From NCBI GenBank assembly GCA_025359045.1, contig JANYHN010000072.1:1-64000 (forward strand): 64,000 nucleotides of DNA, written 5' to 3'. The translations under genes and the position numbers were made by a program. This stretch comes from Hyphomicrobiales bacterium. GTDB lineage: Bacteria; Pseudomonadota; Alphaproteobacteria; Rhizobiales; Aestuariivirgaceae. A model generated the notes under the pieces. It did not search any database. It saw only the letters and a list, made by a program, of their open reading frames with translations, and was not told the DNA's origin. Positions within the stretch are counted from its first letter, which is position 1. Every line of letters starts with the position of its first letter. Below, in pieces: positions 1 through 9,004 of the stretch.

Positions 1-555
1 ACGGGCAACGCGACCCTTTTGCTTTAGGTCGGCTTCGATACGCTCAACATCTGCAGGTGTCCAAGCAGCGATTTGAGCGAAAGTTGTGACGCCCATATCA
101 GTCAGTGCCTTGTTGATCTTTGGACCAATGCCGCCGATCAGCGAAATGTCGTCTCCGCCAGAAGGGGTGCTCGCAACCGGGGCTGCCACGGCAGCAGGAG
201 CTGCAACTTTCTTTTCGGCCTTCTTGCCTGATGGTTTTGCACCACCCACAAGGATTTCAGTGATTGTCACCGAGGTCAAATCCTGACGGTGGCCGTTGCG
301 GCGACGATAGTGCTTACGACGGCGTTTCTTGAAAATGATCAAATGTGGCCCGCGGGCTTGTTTTTCAATTTCGCCGACAACAGTGGCACCAGCAACCAAG
401 GGTGCGCCAACTTGCACATCCGACCCAGCACCGACCATCAAAACCTGGTCGAAATGAATTTGGTCGCCCGAAACACCTTCGAGCTTTTCGATGAGAATTT
501 TATCGTTTGCGGCAACGCGATATTGCTTGCCGCCTGTCTTAATGACTGCGTACAT
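1..555 (-). CDS. rplU: 50S ribosomal protein L21 with C-terminal helix-hairpin-helix extension (partial)
   Basis: Structural protein of the large ribosomal subunit that binds 23S rRNA. The first ~103 residues form the L21 domain: it opens MYAVIKTGGKQYRV and contains the basic stretch KKRRRKHYRRRNGHRQ. An Ala/Pro/Lys-rich linker follows. After it comes a segment with ISLIGGIGPKINKALTDMG, typical of the helix-hairpin-helix module appended to L21 in many alphaproteobacteria. The gene runs off the left edge after 185 codons without a stop, so its C-terminus is missing. The ATG at 555 is preceded by a GAAGGAAAA ribosome-binding region. rpmA would be expected next, outside the window. The L21 part is certain; the role of the extension is unknown. 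Confidence 0.96.
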   Translation of the reverse strand, partial: MYAVIKTGGKQYRVAANDKILIEKLEGVSGDQIHFDQVLMVGAGSDVQVGAPLVAGATVVGEIEKQARGPHLIIFKKRRRKHYRRRNGHRQDLTSVTITEILVGGAKPSGKKAEKKVAAPAAVAAPVASTPSGGDDISLIGGIGPKINKALTDMGVTTFAQIAAWTPADVERIEADLKQKGRVAR

Positions 556-625
556 GTTTTTTCCATTTTCCTTCGCGCCCTTTGGCGGCTTTTCCTAACC
601 CATTGAAGGAAAAGCTCTTTTGCAA

Positions 626-643
626 AAGATTTCGAAAAATCTT
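626..643 (-). promoter_or_regulatory. Hairpin in the rplU leader
   Basis: On the minus strand AAGATTT-TTCG-AAATCTT forms a perfect 7-bp stem closed by a stable UUCG-type tetraloop. It is followed at once by the self-complementary CTTTTGCAAAAG. Both lie inside the ~140-nt untranslated leader of rplU, between the predicted promoter and the ATG. Leader structures of this kind can be autoregulatory sites or attenuators. No L21 leader of known class was matched; the function is inferred. Confidence 0.4.
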
Positions 644-703
644 CGGGGTTGCCGGGGGCAGCGCATGATTAACCAACGAGCTTTAGGCCCTCTGGATTGG
701 CGG

Positions 704-732
704 TTTCTAAGCAACGAGGTGCAAAGAGTCAA
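704..732 (-). promoter_or_regulatory. Predicted promoter of rplU
   Basis: On the minus strand a TTGACT -35 element (preceded by C, as in strong alphaproteobacterial CTTGAC promoters) is separated by exactly 17 bp from TAGAAA. This would start transcription near 697 and give a leader of about 140 nt before rplU. The rest of the 556-899 gap holds no gene; the TPR gene on the other strand must be transcribed from its right-hand part. Confidence 0.5.
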
Positions 733-899
733 GGTTTCGGTGGTGGGCCGGATGGAATTTCAGCTTTTGGCCTTTGGTGAGACATGTAAAGCGTAGAACT
801 TGTTTAGCTGACCCGCTGTCTGCGAGCCCCTTGCAGCGACTCCGCGCTGCTGCTAGGTTATTACATATGGGGGCGAACTCTTGATGAATCGAGTTCCCT

Positions 900-3482
900 A
901 TGGCACGTTTTTTAAATCGTTTTACCGTTGTTGCCGTGAGCCTTTTGCTGCTGGCTCAACCTTCTTTTTCAGCTGCTTCCAAAAAAGACATTAATGACTG
1001 TGGCGGCAAACAGCCTGACGCCATTATCAGGGGCTGCACGGCGGTTTTTGAAAAATCCAAGGGTAATACCCATACGCAGGCCTCGGCACTTTACAACCGA
1101 GCCTTGGCTTATGGGCGGCAGAACAGCGGCGACCTTGCGCTGAAGGACTTGAACGCTGCTTATGACCTTATCAAAGGCGACGAGGACAAGGAAGCCAAGC
1201 TCGCTTACAACCTGCATCTTGAGCGCGGAAAGCATTACTATTTCGGGGGCGACTATGCCGCCGCAGAGACAGATTTCCGTGCCGCAAAGGCACTTAACAA
1301 TGTCGAGCCACAAGCTGCCCTGAACCTGGCTTTCGCTCTCAACTCTCAGGAAAAATTTGAAGACGCTGACAAGGAGTTGTTCTGGGCGCTGGCATTGAAT
1401 GAAAAAGATCCGGCAGCTCTTGCCCTTTCAGGCATCGTCAACTTTTCTCTTGGTCGCTATGACAAAGCTGTAGATCGAACCAACGCTGCGCTATCATTGG
1501 CACCTGACATGGCATTTGCGCTTGGAAATCGCGCCTTGATCTCTTACTGGCAAGGCAACGCCCAGGCTGCCATGACCGATCTGGACAAGGTCATTGCGGC
1601 ACAACCCAACAATGCCTGGGCCTTGTCACTTCGAGCCCGCGTTCATACCGAGCGGAATGAGTTGCCCGAGGCGCGAGTGGCCGTCGACGCGGCATTGGCG
1701 GCAGATGCAAAATCAGCGCGGGCGCATTTTACCAACGGCTTGGTCCTTGCGCGAGAAGCCAAACCCGCGGACGCGCAGAAGGAATTCGGTGCAGCCCTCG
1801 CGCTCGACAAGACTCTGACGGAAACACTCATTGAAAGTGGCAAACTTGCCGAGGTACAGAATGACACGCAAGCTGCCTTGGGCTGGTATGACCAGGCCAT
1901 AGCGGCACCTGCACCCTCTGATCAGGACAAGGTGCGCCAAGAAAAGACCAAAGCATTGCGCCAAGTGCTGCAGGACAAGATCGACAAGCCTGCGAAGCTT
2001 CAAGCCGCATGTCACGGGCGTGACGATGTAGCAGGCCTTAAAGCCTGTGAAGAACTCTTGACTATGACCAGCGATAAACAAGAACAAATCGCTCTGCTCG
2101 AGGCAAAAATCAAACTCCGGCCTTTGCTGGCTGACGCCGACCGAATTCTTGCCATTGAGCCAAAAAACGTGAAAGCGCTCATCAGCCGTGGAAAGATCAA
2201 GAACGGCAGCACCGATGCAGACTCAATTGGCGCATTGGCGGATTTCACGGCAGCTCTCGAACTTGACCCAAAAAACGAGGATGCCTTGTTCTTCAGGGCG
2301 GTCGTCAACCGCAAATTAGATAATCAAACTGCGACATTTGCCGATATTGATGCACTAACGGCGTTGCAACCAAATTCTCCTCGTCCCTTGATCATGAAAG
2401 CCTCGTTCCTGTTGTCATTGCGAGATTATGCAGGAGCACTGCCAATTGCGGAAAAATGGGCCGCCGTCGCTCCGACCGATGTCTTAGCATGGCAAAATTT
2501 AGGTTTGGCCTATTGCGGACTCGGGCGCAACGTTGATGCGGAAGGAGCTCTCAAAAAGGCGCAAGCCATCAAGCTTGATGATCCCTCCAACAATTTGCTT
2601 GCCGCCTACATTGCGATCAACAAAGGCGATGCCGCCAAGGCCGTTGGCCTGACGACAGCTGCCATCAACTCAAATTCATCGAATTTTAGAAACCCAGCGG
2701 CACTGCTGGCCCGGGCGCGCGCCTATCTTGCGGCCGGTGTGAGCGCTGGCGCTGTAGCAGATTCGGAGGCGCTGCTTAAAATATTGCCAACAAACCCGCC
2801 GTCACGGCAGGTGCATGCCGAGGCCCTGTTGCTGAGCGGCAACGCGAAGGATGCACTGAAGGAAGCAGAAGCAATTCTTTCAGGCGGAAGGCAATATCCT
2901 GATGTGCTGCGCGTCAAGGCAGGAGCACAAGTTGCACTCGGACAAGCTGCGGTTGCTCTCCCCATTATTGAAAAATTGCTGAAAGACGACCCTGGCAGCG
3001 GGCAACTGGTGTTGCTGCACAGCAAGGCCATGCAATCTCAGGGCAATAGTGCTGCGGCAAGTGTTGATTTGGAAAAGGCTGTTAAACTGATGCCCAATGA
3101 TATGCCTTTGCTCGGCCAATTGGTGCGCTCGCAACTTGCCTCAGGGCAAGCTGATGCAGCACTCGCCTCGCTAACTGGCAAACCTGACTCTGCCTCCATC
3201 TTGGGTTTGCGCGGCGAAGCCCTATTGATGAAGGGTGATAAACCTAAGGCTTTAGAAGTGCTTGAAACGGCGGTGAAACTTGATGGCAGCAATATCCTGG
3301 CCTTGAAATTGTTGGGTGATCTTTATGTTGATCTCGGCAGCAATGATCTGGCGTTGCAATATTATAGTCGTGTTGCTGCGGCACCTGCGATTGGCGATGA
3401 TGCCATGTTGGCAAAAGATGCAAAAGCCGCTAGGGCCAAATTGATCGAGACCATGGCAAAGAAGGCGGGGAGCGGAGGTTAG
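900..3482 (+). CDS. Secreted TPR-repeat protein
   Basis: An 860-residue protein with a Sec signal peptide (hydrophobic residues ~9-20, probable cleavage at FSA-A around residue 25), then almost wholly tetratricopeptide repeats. Typical TPR signatures such as ALNLAFAL, ALGNRALI, AWALSLRARV and AWQNLGLAYCGLG recur every ~34 residues. It ends Lys/Gly-rich. It is probably a periplasmic scaffold. TPR proteins of this size bind protein partners, but nothing here names the partner. It starts with ATG without a strong Shine-Dalgarno and is divergent from rplU. A short hairpin (GCATTTCCG/CGGAATGC) lies just past its stop at 3482-3504, without a T-run. Confidence 0.85.
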   Translation: MARFLNRFTVVAVSLLLLAQPSFSAASKKDINDCGGKQPDAIIRGCTAVFEKSKGNTHTQASALYNRALAYGRQNSGDLALKDLNAAYDLIKGDEDKEAKLAYNLHLERGKHYYFGGDYAAAETDFRAAKALNNVEPQAALNLAFALNSQEKFEDADKELFWALALNEKDPAALALSGIVNFSLGRYDKAVDRTNAALSLAPDMAFALGNRALISYWQGNAQAAMTDLDKVIAAQPNNAWALSLRARVHTERNELPEARVAVDAALAADAKSARAHFTNGLVLAREAKPADAQKEFGAALALDKTLTETLIESGKLAEVQNDTQAALGWYDQAIAAPAPSDQDKVRQEKTKALRQVLQDKIDKPAKLQAACHGRDDVAGLKACEELLTMTSDKQEQIALLEAKIKLRPLLADADRILAIEPKNVKALISRGKIKNGSTDADSIGALADFTAALELDPKNEDALFFRAVVNRKLDNQTATFADIDALTALQPNSPRPLIMKASFLLSLRDYAGALPIAEKWAAVAPTDVLAWQNLGLAYCGLGRNVDAEGALKKAQAIKLDDPSNNLLAAYIAINKGDAAKAVGLTTAAINSNSSNFRNPAALLARARAYLAAGVSAGAVADSEALLKILPTNPPSRQVHAEALLLSGNAKDALKEAEAILSGGRQYPDVLRVKAGAQVALGQAAVALPIIEKLLKDDPGSGQLVLLHSKAMQSQGNSAAASVDLEKAVKLMPNDMPLLGQLVRSQLASGQADAALASLTGKPDSASILGLRGEALLMKGDKPKALEVLETAVKLDGSNILALKLLGDLYVDLGSNDLALQYYSRVAAAPAIGDDAMLAKDAKAARAKLIETMAKKAGSGG

Positions 3483-3559
3483 CATTTCCGCTACTCTCGG
3501 AATGCGGCGACATAGAATTTTGAGGCGATGTCACCTTCAAACTTCGACTCGAACAACGA

Positions 3560-4417
3560 TCAAGGCTTCTGATCGTAATCCTCGGCTTTTCCGAATTGAC
3601 TGATGACGCGGTTGACTTCGCCTCCGAAGATGAGGGCAAGGGCTGAGAGATAGACAAAGAACATGGCCGCGAACAGGCCAGAGAGCGAGGAATAAGTGGA
3701 AGCAAAGGAATTGAAATTGACGAGATAGATTGAGAATGCCTCTGATAAAATAACCCATACCAATACCGTTAGCACAACACCCGGAAGTATAAATCGCATT
3801 GGCATTCTTTGGGCTGGCAGAAAATAATGAGAAATTTGGAGGCCAGTCATCAACAAAATAATTGCTAGTGGATAGCGCAGCTCATCGATGGTTGCATATT
3901 TTGCAAGCTCAGTTGGCGCAAAAGAGCTGAGGAAAGATTTGAAGACTGGAAATAGTACGAGCAAAATAGCGACCGCGAGTAAGAGTGCTGCTGCTCCAAT
4001 CACAAACACAACATTGACAGCATAAACATACCACAAGGAGCGCGTGTCTTTTAAATTATAGGCGCGGTTCAGACCCACGCGGACAGAGTCCACACCTGCC
4101 ATTGCGCTCCAGATCGTCAATGCGGCGGAGATGCTAAGCAGCCCGCTGCGCGGCACAGTGAGGATTGATTGAATTTCACCGGTGAGTGGCTTGATGATTT
4201 GTTCGGGCGCTACGCTGAGCAGAAAGTTTACGATTTGCTCGGCCAGCTTGGCGCTGCCGAAGAAGCCTGCCAGTGTTGTGAGAAAAATAAGAAAGGGGAA
4301 AATTGAAAAGATAGTGCGGAAGGCGATATTGCCCGCCAACGGAATAGCCTCATCAGCAAAGAGTCGCTTGAGGGCATCACGGAACAGTGCCAAGACGGCT
4401 AAAATTGAATCATTCAT
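3560..4417 (-). CDS. YihY/virulence factor BrkB family inner-membrane protein
   Basis: A 285-residue polytopic membrane protein of the YihY/BrkB (UPF0761) family, once mis-named ribonuclease BN. The family core is visible: LAGNIAFRTIFSIFPFLIFL near residues 27-46, GLNRAYNLKDTRS in the middle, and a C-terminal YSSLSGLFAAMFFVYLSALALIFGGEVN segment. About six membrane spans are expected. The biochemical role of the family is unsettled. It is convergent with the TPR gene and closely divergent from the EamA transporter; only ~34 bp separate the two start codons, so their promoters must overlap each other or the coding ends. Confidence 0.85.
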   Translation of the reverse strand: MNDSILAVLALFRDALKRLFADEAIPLAGNIAFRTIFSIFPFLIFLTTLAGFFGSAKLAEQIVNFLLSVAPEQIIKPLTGEIQSILTVPRSGLLSISAALTIWSAMAGVDSVRVGLNRAYNLKDTRSLWYVYAVNVVFVIGAAALLLAVAILLVLFPVFKSFLSSFAPTELAKYATIDELRYPLAIILLMTGLQISHYFLPAQRMPMRFILPGVVLTVLVWVILSEAFSIYLVNFNSFASTYSSLSGLFAAMFFVYLSALALIFGGEVNRVISQFGKAEDYDQKP

Positions 4418-4451
4418 GGTTCGGTTTTAGCGAGAAATTTTGAAAGTTCAT

Positions 4452-5348
4452 ATGGTCTCTAAGTCTTCCAATAATATGCTTGTCGCTGTTGCTCCGGCAC
4501 TATTCGTTGTGCTCTGGGCGACTGGGTTTGTAGTGGCCAAGCTATCTGCAGGGCATGTTGCACCTGTTTGGTTTTTAGGGCTACGCTTTCCCATTGCGTG
4601 CATCTTTATGTTTTGTGTGGCACTTTATCAGCGGGCTGCTTGGCCGGATTTAACCCATGCTTTTCATGCCAGTGTGGCGGGCGCTTTTATGCATGGTGGG
4701 TATTTGGCGCCGATTTATTGGGCGGTGGCGCATGGATTGCCCGCTGGTGTTTCAGCCTTGATCGTGGGATTGCAGCCATTAATCACCGCGTTTTTAGCTG
4801 CGTGGATTTTGGGGGAGCGGATTCAGGCGCGGCATTGGTTTGGGCTTTTGGTTGGGTTGATTGGCATTGCCCTGGTGATTTCGCCCAAACTGCATTTTCA
4901 AGGCGTGGAGGGGATTACACCACTGACCGTGGGGCTGGCACTGTTTGGAGCTTTGTGCATTTCATTTGGAACGGTTTATCAAAAGCGTTTTGCCACGGGC
5001 ATTGCCCTCGCGACAGGGGGCACGTGGCAATATGTGGGTGGCAGTTTAGTTGTGTTGATCAGCGCCTATTTTGTCGAAGATTTCTTTTTTGATAATTCGC
5101 ATCAGGCTTGGCTGGCGCTGGGTTGGGCGGTGATTGTGTTGTCGATTATCGCTATTACATTGATGATGATATTGATCCGTGAAGGGGCGGTTTCGAAAGT
5201 TTCGAGTCTCATTTTCTTGGTGCCCGCGGTGGCTGCACTGATGACTTATATTTTGTTTGGTGAGACGTTGAATCTCATTCAGATATTGGGCATGGCAGTT
5301 TGCGCGGCTGCTGTTCTTATTGTTAATAGGACGTCATTGCGATTTTGA
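4452..5348 (+). CDS. EamA/DMT-family transporter
   Basis: A drug/metabolite-transporter superfamily permease of about 298 residues. It has two EamA repeats and about ten predicted membrane helices, beginning VAPALFVVLWATGFVVAKL and ending in a helix around AAAVLIVNR. The repeat landmark PLITAFLAAWILGERI in the first half is matched by LVPAVAALMTYILFGETL in the second. Substrate cannot be told; family members export amino acids or metabolites. I chose the ATG at 4452 over an in-frame TTG at 4440. The ribosome-binding site is weak for both. Confidence 0.85.
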   Translation: MVSKSSNNMLVAVAPALFVVLWATGFVVAKLSAGHVAPVWFLGLRFPIACIFMFCVALYQRAAWPDLTHAFHASVAGAFMHGGYLAPIYWAVAHGLPAGVSALIVGLQPLITAFLAAWILGERIQARHWFGLLVGLIGIALVISPKLHFQGVEGITPLTVGLALFGALCISFGTVYQKRFATGIALATGGTWQYVGGSLVVLISAYFVEDFFFDNSHQAWLALGWAVIVLSIIAITLMMILIREGAVSKVSSLIFLVPAVAALMTYILFGETLNLIQILGMAVCAAAVLIVNRTSLRF

Positions 5349-5373
5349 CTTTACCAAGTGAACTCAAAACGCT

Positions 5374-5562
5374 CTAATGCCGCGACCACCACAGCCCCAG
5401 CATCAGTAAAATAACAGCGATGAATTGCAGGCCAACGCGCCAGCGCATGAATTGTTGCGAGCGATTGGAGTTGCCGCCGCGCATCATGTTGAAGAGGCCA
5501 AGGCAGAGCACGACGAAAACTGCGCCCATCATCAGGGGGCCGGCATAGTTAAAAAGATTCAT
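5374..5562 (-). CDS. HIG1-domain (twin transmembrane) small protein
   Basis: A 62-residue protein with two hydrophobic helices (about 8-26 and 44-59) separated by a short polar loop with RWRVGLQ. This is the pattern of the HIG1/twin-transmembrane family, related to the mitochondrial Rcf1/HIG1 proteins. Bacterial members sit in the inner membrane and have been linked to cytochrome oxidase assembly or stability. That link is family knowledge, not shown here. Its ATG overlaps the stop of the upstream SDR gene by 4 bp, so the two are translationally coupled. Confidence 0.75.
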   Translation of the reverse strand: MNLFNYAGPLMMGAVFVVLCLGLFNMMRGGNSNRSQQFMRWRVGLQFIAVILLMLGLWWSRH

Positions 5563-6386
5563 TGGTCAGATACCTTGTTGACGAAACGATCCATGAGGCC
5601 TTGCGGCAGAAACCTGCGTGCGAAGCCCATGAGATGTGTCGGAGTTGTCACATAATAATGCGCCCTCGGACGGGGCGATTCAATGGCGTGAATCAGCTTT
5701 TCCAGCACGGCTTCCGGCGGCAATTTGAAGCGGTTAGAGCCACCTTTGCCTAAGCGTGCCCGCTGATCTTCATAGGAGGACTTATAGTTTGAGGCTTCGA
5801 CATTGATGTGTTTTTCAAAATTTTTGAGAGCTGTTTCCACAAATTTGGTGGCGATGGGGCCGGGCTCTATTGTGGACACATGAATGCCAGTTCCTCTTAA
5901 TTCCATGCGCATGGTGTCACTTAGACCTTCGAGGGCAAATTTGGTTGCGTTGTAAGCCCCGCGCCATTTCATGGCAACGATACCCAACACAGAAGAACAA
6001 TTGACGATGCGACCTTGGCCATTTGCGCGCAGCATGGGCAAACAGAGCGTGGTGAGCTGATGCCAGCCGAAGAAATTGGCGGCGAAGGAGGATTCCAAGA
6101 GTTCGCGGCTTAAATCTTCGACAGCGCCAGGCTGGCCTGCGGCGCCATTGTTGAATAAGGCGTAAAGCTGACCGCCTGTGAGTTTTGAAACTTCATCGGC
6201 GCAAGCTTTCACTGATCCACGATCCACATAATCCATGATAATCGTTTCAAGGCCAAGGTCGGTGAGGCGTTTGGCATCTTCTTTATTGCGTATGGTTGCA
6301 AAGACACGGTAGCCGCGCGCCTTCAGGCCTAACGCGCAGGTGTATCCGATGCCAGAGGAACAGCCTGTAATAAGTATCGTCTTCAT
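5559..6386 (-). CDS. SDR-family NAD(P)-dependent oxidoreductase
   Basis: A classical short-chain dehydrogenase/reductase of 275 residues. The cofactor motif TGCSSGIG is at residues 7-14, NNGA (variant of NNAG) at 79-82, catalytic Ser near 131-132, and the catalytic YNATK at 145-149. A positively charged TIRNKEDAKR after beta-strand 2 suggests NADP(H). The extended C-terminal part, with a basic tail, resembles SDRs that act on lipids or retinol-like substrates, but the substrate is unknown. It is the first gene of a two-gene unit with the HIG1 protein. Confidence 0.88.
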   Translation of the reverse strand: MKTILITGCSSGIGYTCALGLKARGYRVFATIRNKEDAKRLTDLGLETIIMDYVDRGSVKACADEVSKLTGGQLYALFNNGAAGQPGAVEDLSRELLESSFAANFFGWHQLTTLCLPMLRANGQGRIVNCSSVLGIVAMKWRGAYNATKFALEGLSDTMRMELRGTGIHVSTIEPGPIATKFVETALKNFEKHINVEASNYKSSYEDQRARLGKGGSNRFKLPPEAVLEKLIHAIESPRPRAHYYVTTPTHLMGFARRFLPQGLMDRFVNKVSDQ

Positions 6387-6487
6387 TTTGTAATCCTTAA
6401 CTGCCGTATTTGGGCCTGATTTTTACGGTGTAGAGCAGTTCTTGGTTTTCGCAAGTTGTTAAGGTTTAAGCGTTTAGGGTAGGCGAC

Positions 6488-7009
6488 ATGGTTAAGAGAT
6501 ATGGAATAGGCCAGATTATTTTGGCTAGCGTTGCGCTGCTGACGATCAGCGGCATGGCGCGGGCTGATGACCCCGTATCAATGGGGACGTTTGATGATTG
6601 GGAAAGCTTTACTTATCAAGATCAGGGCAAGCCTGTGTGTTATGTTTATTCGACACCAAAGAAAACTGAGTCGTTGAAAAAAGTGAAACGCGATCCAGTC
6701 TATTTTCTGGTGACGAACTATACGGGGCGCAAGGTGAAGGGCCAAGTTTCGACGATCATCGGCTATCCGTTCAAAGAATCTTCTCTCGTAGCCGTTAAAA
6801 TTGATAATGCTTCATTTGAGCTTTACACAAATGGTGATGCCGCTTGGGCCTCGTCCGTCGATGTGGATGCAGCCATCGTAAAAGCGATGAAGACCGGCAA
6901 GTCTATTTCGGTCACTGGTACATCGTGGAAGGGCACGCAAACCACGGATACTTATTCACTGGCGGGTATTGGTAAGGCTTTGGACAAGATTGACACGGCT
7001 TGCAAATAA
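6488..7009 (+). CDS. Invasion-associated locus B (IalB) family protein
   Basis: A 173-residue secreted protein with a signal peptide cleaved near MARA-DD (residues 24-27). The family features are a FDDWESF segment followed by C-x-V-Y, the central RDPVYFLVTNY, the FELYTNGDAAWASS stretch, and a C-terminal DTAC. IalB-like proteins are common in Hyphomicrobiales. The Bartonella member affects erythrocyte entry, but most relatives have no known role and are not evidence of pathogenicity. It lies in the same direction as the glycosidase gene, which begins 22 bp after its stop. Confidence 0.75.
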   Translation: MVKRYGIGQIILASVALLTISGMARADDPVSMGTFDDWESFTYQDQGKPVCYVYSTPKKTESLKKVKRDPVYFLVTNYTGRKVKGQVSTIIGYPFKESSLVAVKIDNASFELYTNGDAAWASSVDVDAAIVKAMKTGKSISVTGTSWKGTQTTDTYSLAGIGKALDKIDTACK

Positions 7010-7031
7010 TTGGCGGTTAACGGCTGCGGGC

Positions 7032-7742
7032 ATGCTGGCATTCATTTTACTGAATGGCGCGGCGTATGCTGGTTGTACCCAGCAATCCTATAGCGGTCAT
7101 TCTTATACGGTCTGTGGTTTTGACGTGAAAGCCGAGCATATTGAATTTTTTAATCTCGACCAGAATGATATTCCGCTGGGTAATTTTGACCGGCTTTCAC
7201 AAAAACTTAGGGCCGAAGGCAAGACGCTTACATTCGCCATGAATGCTGGGATGTATGACCAGAATTTGCGGCCAATTGGACTTTATGTCGAAAATGGTGT
7301 GGAGGCGAAAAAGCTGAACCGCCGAAATGGCGGCGGCAATTTTCATTTAAAACCGAATGGCGTATTTTATATTGCGGGCGAACGAGCGGGTGTGATGGAG
7401 ACTGACGCATTTGCTAAATCTGGGATTAAGCCTGATTTTGCTACGCAGTCTGGGCCGATGTTGGTGGTCAGCAATAAAATTCACCCCAGGCTTTCGCCGA
7501 CGGGAACGTCATTTAAAATCCGCAACGGAGTTTGCGTTGCCGATGATCACATGGCGAAGTTTGCGATTTCGAATGACCCAGTCGGATTTTATGAATTTGC
7601 AAGTCTGTTTAAAGATCAGCTGGGCTGCAAGAATGCGCTGTTCTTGGATGGATCAATTTCCAGCCTTTATAGTTCCGAGGTGAGCGGGGTGGGTGGCTAT
7701 TTGCCTATGGGGCCTATGGTCGGCGTTTACACTTTGCCATAA
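7032..7742 (+). CDS. Phosphodiester glycosidase family protein (NAGPA domain)
   Basis: About 236 residues with a short signal peptide (MLAFILLNGAAYAG). The rest is a phosphodiester-glycosidase/NAGPA-like domain: TFAMNAGMYDQNLRPIGLYVENG, then ATQSGPMLVV and CKNALFLDGSISSLY, all diagnostic. In this family the enzyme, or a structural relative, cleaves a phosphodiester-linked sugar, but the substrate of the bacterial proteins is mostly unknown. The ATG at 7032 is used. An in-frame TTG at 6969 would overlap the upstream gene by 41 bp but would give a better-charged signal-peptide N-region, so the start is uncertain. Confidence 0.8.
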   Translation: MLAFILLNGAAYAGCTQQSYSGHSYTVCGFDVKAEHIEFFNLDQNDIPLGNFDRLSQKLRAEGKTLTFAMNAGMYDQNLRPIGLYVENGVEAKKLNRRNGGGNFHLKPNGVFYIAGERAGVMETDAFAKSGIKPDFATQSGPMLVVSNKIHPRLSPTGTSFKIRNGVCVADDHMAKFAISNDPVGFYEFASLFKDQLGCKNALFLDGSISSLYSSEVSGVGGYLPMGPMVGVYTLP

Positions 7743-7780
7743 GGCTTCAATTCTTTGCGTAGATGCGCTACTAGGCCCCA

Positions 7781-8959
7781 ATGACCACGCTTTTACAAAC
7801 TGCCATTCCGCTGGCTGCCAGCTATATTCCCAATGATTTACGTCCTACTTTGGTGGGATTGAACCGCGAAGATTTGGCTGCGATTCTGGAACGCATTGGC
7901 GTGCCTGAAAAGCAGCGCAAGATGCGCATGCGCCAATTGTGGCATTGGATTTATCAGCGCGGCAAAACTGATTTTGCACTCATGACCGATATTTCCAAAG
8001 AGGTCCGCGCCCAACTGGAAGAAGCGTTTGTCCTAACGCGGCCTGAAATTGTGACCGAGCAAGTTTCAACCGATGGCACGCGTAAATGGCTGCTGCGCTT
8101 GGCACCGGATGCAACGGGTGCGCGGCATGAAATTGAGACGGTTTATATTCCGGAAGAAGACCGCGGCACTTTGTGCATTTCATCGCAGGTGGGTTGCACG
8201 CTCACTTGTAGCTTCTGTCACACGGGTACGCAAAAACTGGTGCGCAATTTAACGGCTGGCGAAATTGCTGGGCAGATCATGCTGGCGCGAGACCGGATCA
8301 AGGATTGGCCCGATGATCTGGAAACCAACCCCAAGCCGCCTTCGTCTGGTCGCTATATTACCAATGTCGTATTAATGGGTATGGGCGAGCCGCTTTATAA
8401 TTTTGATAATGTGAAGACGGCGATTAACATTGCGTCTGATGGTGAGGGGCTTTCTTTATCGAAGCGCCGCATTACTTTATCGACGTCTGGCGTGGTTCCG
8501 GAGATTGTGCGGGCGGGACATGAGATTGGGTCATCGCTGGCGATTTCATTGCATGGCACGACGGATGAAATTCGTGACAAACTGGTGCCGCTCAATAAAA
8601 AATATCCAATTGCCGAATTGATGGATGCCTGCACCAAATATCCGGGCTCGTCGAATGCGCGGCGCATTACCTTTGAATATGTGATGCTCAAAGGTGTGAA
8701 TGACAGTGTGGCCGATGCGCGGCGCTTGGTTAAATTGCTGGCGGGGATTCCGGCGAAGGTAAACTTGATCCCGTTCAACCCTTGGCCGGGCACGGCTTAT
8801 GAATGCAGCGAGTGGGATGTGATTGAAGTGTTCGCTGAGATTTTGAATAATGCGGGATATGCGAGCCCCGTGCGCACGCCAAGAGGGCGCGATATTATGG
8901 CGGCGTGTGGGCAGCTGAAGAGCGAGAGCATGAAGGTGCGGGCGAGTGAGCGGGTTTAG
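7781..8959 (+). CDS. rlmN: Dual-specificity 23S rRNA/tRNA (adenine-C2) methyltransferase RlmN
   Basis: Radical-SAM enzyme that methylates C2 of A2503 in 23S rRNA and A37 in some tRNAs, aiding translational accuracy. At 392 residues it has family length. The 4Fe-4S motif CxxxCxxC is at C139, C143 and C146 (GCTLTCSFC), followed by [12 protein letters not shown] and [12 protein letters not shown]. The C-terminal [10 protein letters not shown] and [11 protein letters not shown] carry the second catalytic cysteine near 376. It ends convergently with the carboxymuconolactone decarboxylase gene. Confidence 0.96.
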   Translation: MTTLLQTAIPLAASYIPNDLRPTLVGLNREDLAAILERIGVPEKQRKMRMRQLWHWIYQRGKTDFALMTDISKEVRAQLEEAFVLTRPEIVTEQVSTDGTRKWLLRLAPDATGARHEIETVYIPEEDRGTLCISSQVGCTLTCSFCHTGTQKLVRNLTAGEIAGQIMLARDRIKDWPDDLETNPKPPSSGRYITNVVLMGMGEPLYNFDNVKTAINIASDGEGLSLSKRRITLSTSGVVPEIVRAGHEIGSSLAISLHGTTDEIRDKLVPLNKKYPIAELMDACTKYPGSSNARRITFEYVMLKGVNDSVADARRLVKLLAGIPAKVNLIPFNPWPGTAYECSEWDVIEVFAEILNNAGYASPVRTPRGRDIMAACGQLKSESMKVRASERV

Positions 8960-9004
8960 TCTATAGTTGGGAAGCAGGTTGCCAGTTTGTTGGCGATGGG
9001 CAAA

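Noticed and set aside
969-3485. Several open frames of 60-124 codons on both strands inside the TPR gene
   Set aside because: They lie wholly within a strongly coding TPR gene, have no ribosome-binding sites and no domains; they are shadows of the TPR codon pattern.
3482-3504. Hairpin GCATTTCCG/CGGAATGC after the TPR gene
   Set aside because: It has a bulge and no following T-run, so I would not call it an intrinsic terminator.
6488-7009. IalB-like gene as a sign of a pathogen
   Set aside because: The family is widespread in free-living Hyphomicrobiales, and no other virulence feature is present.
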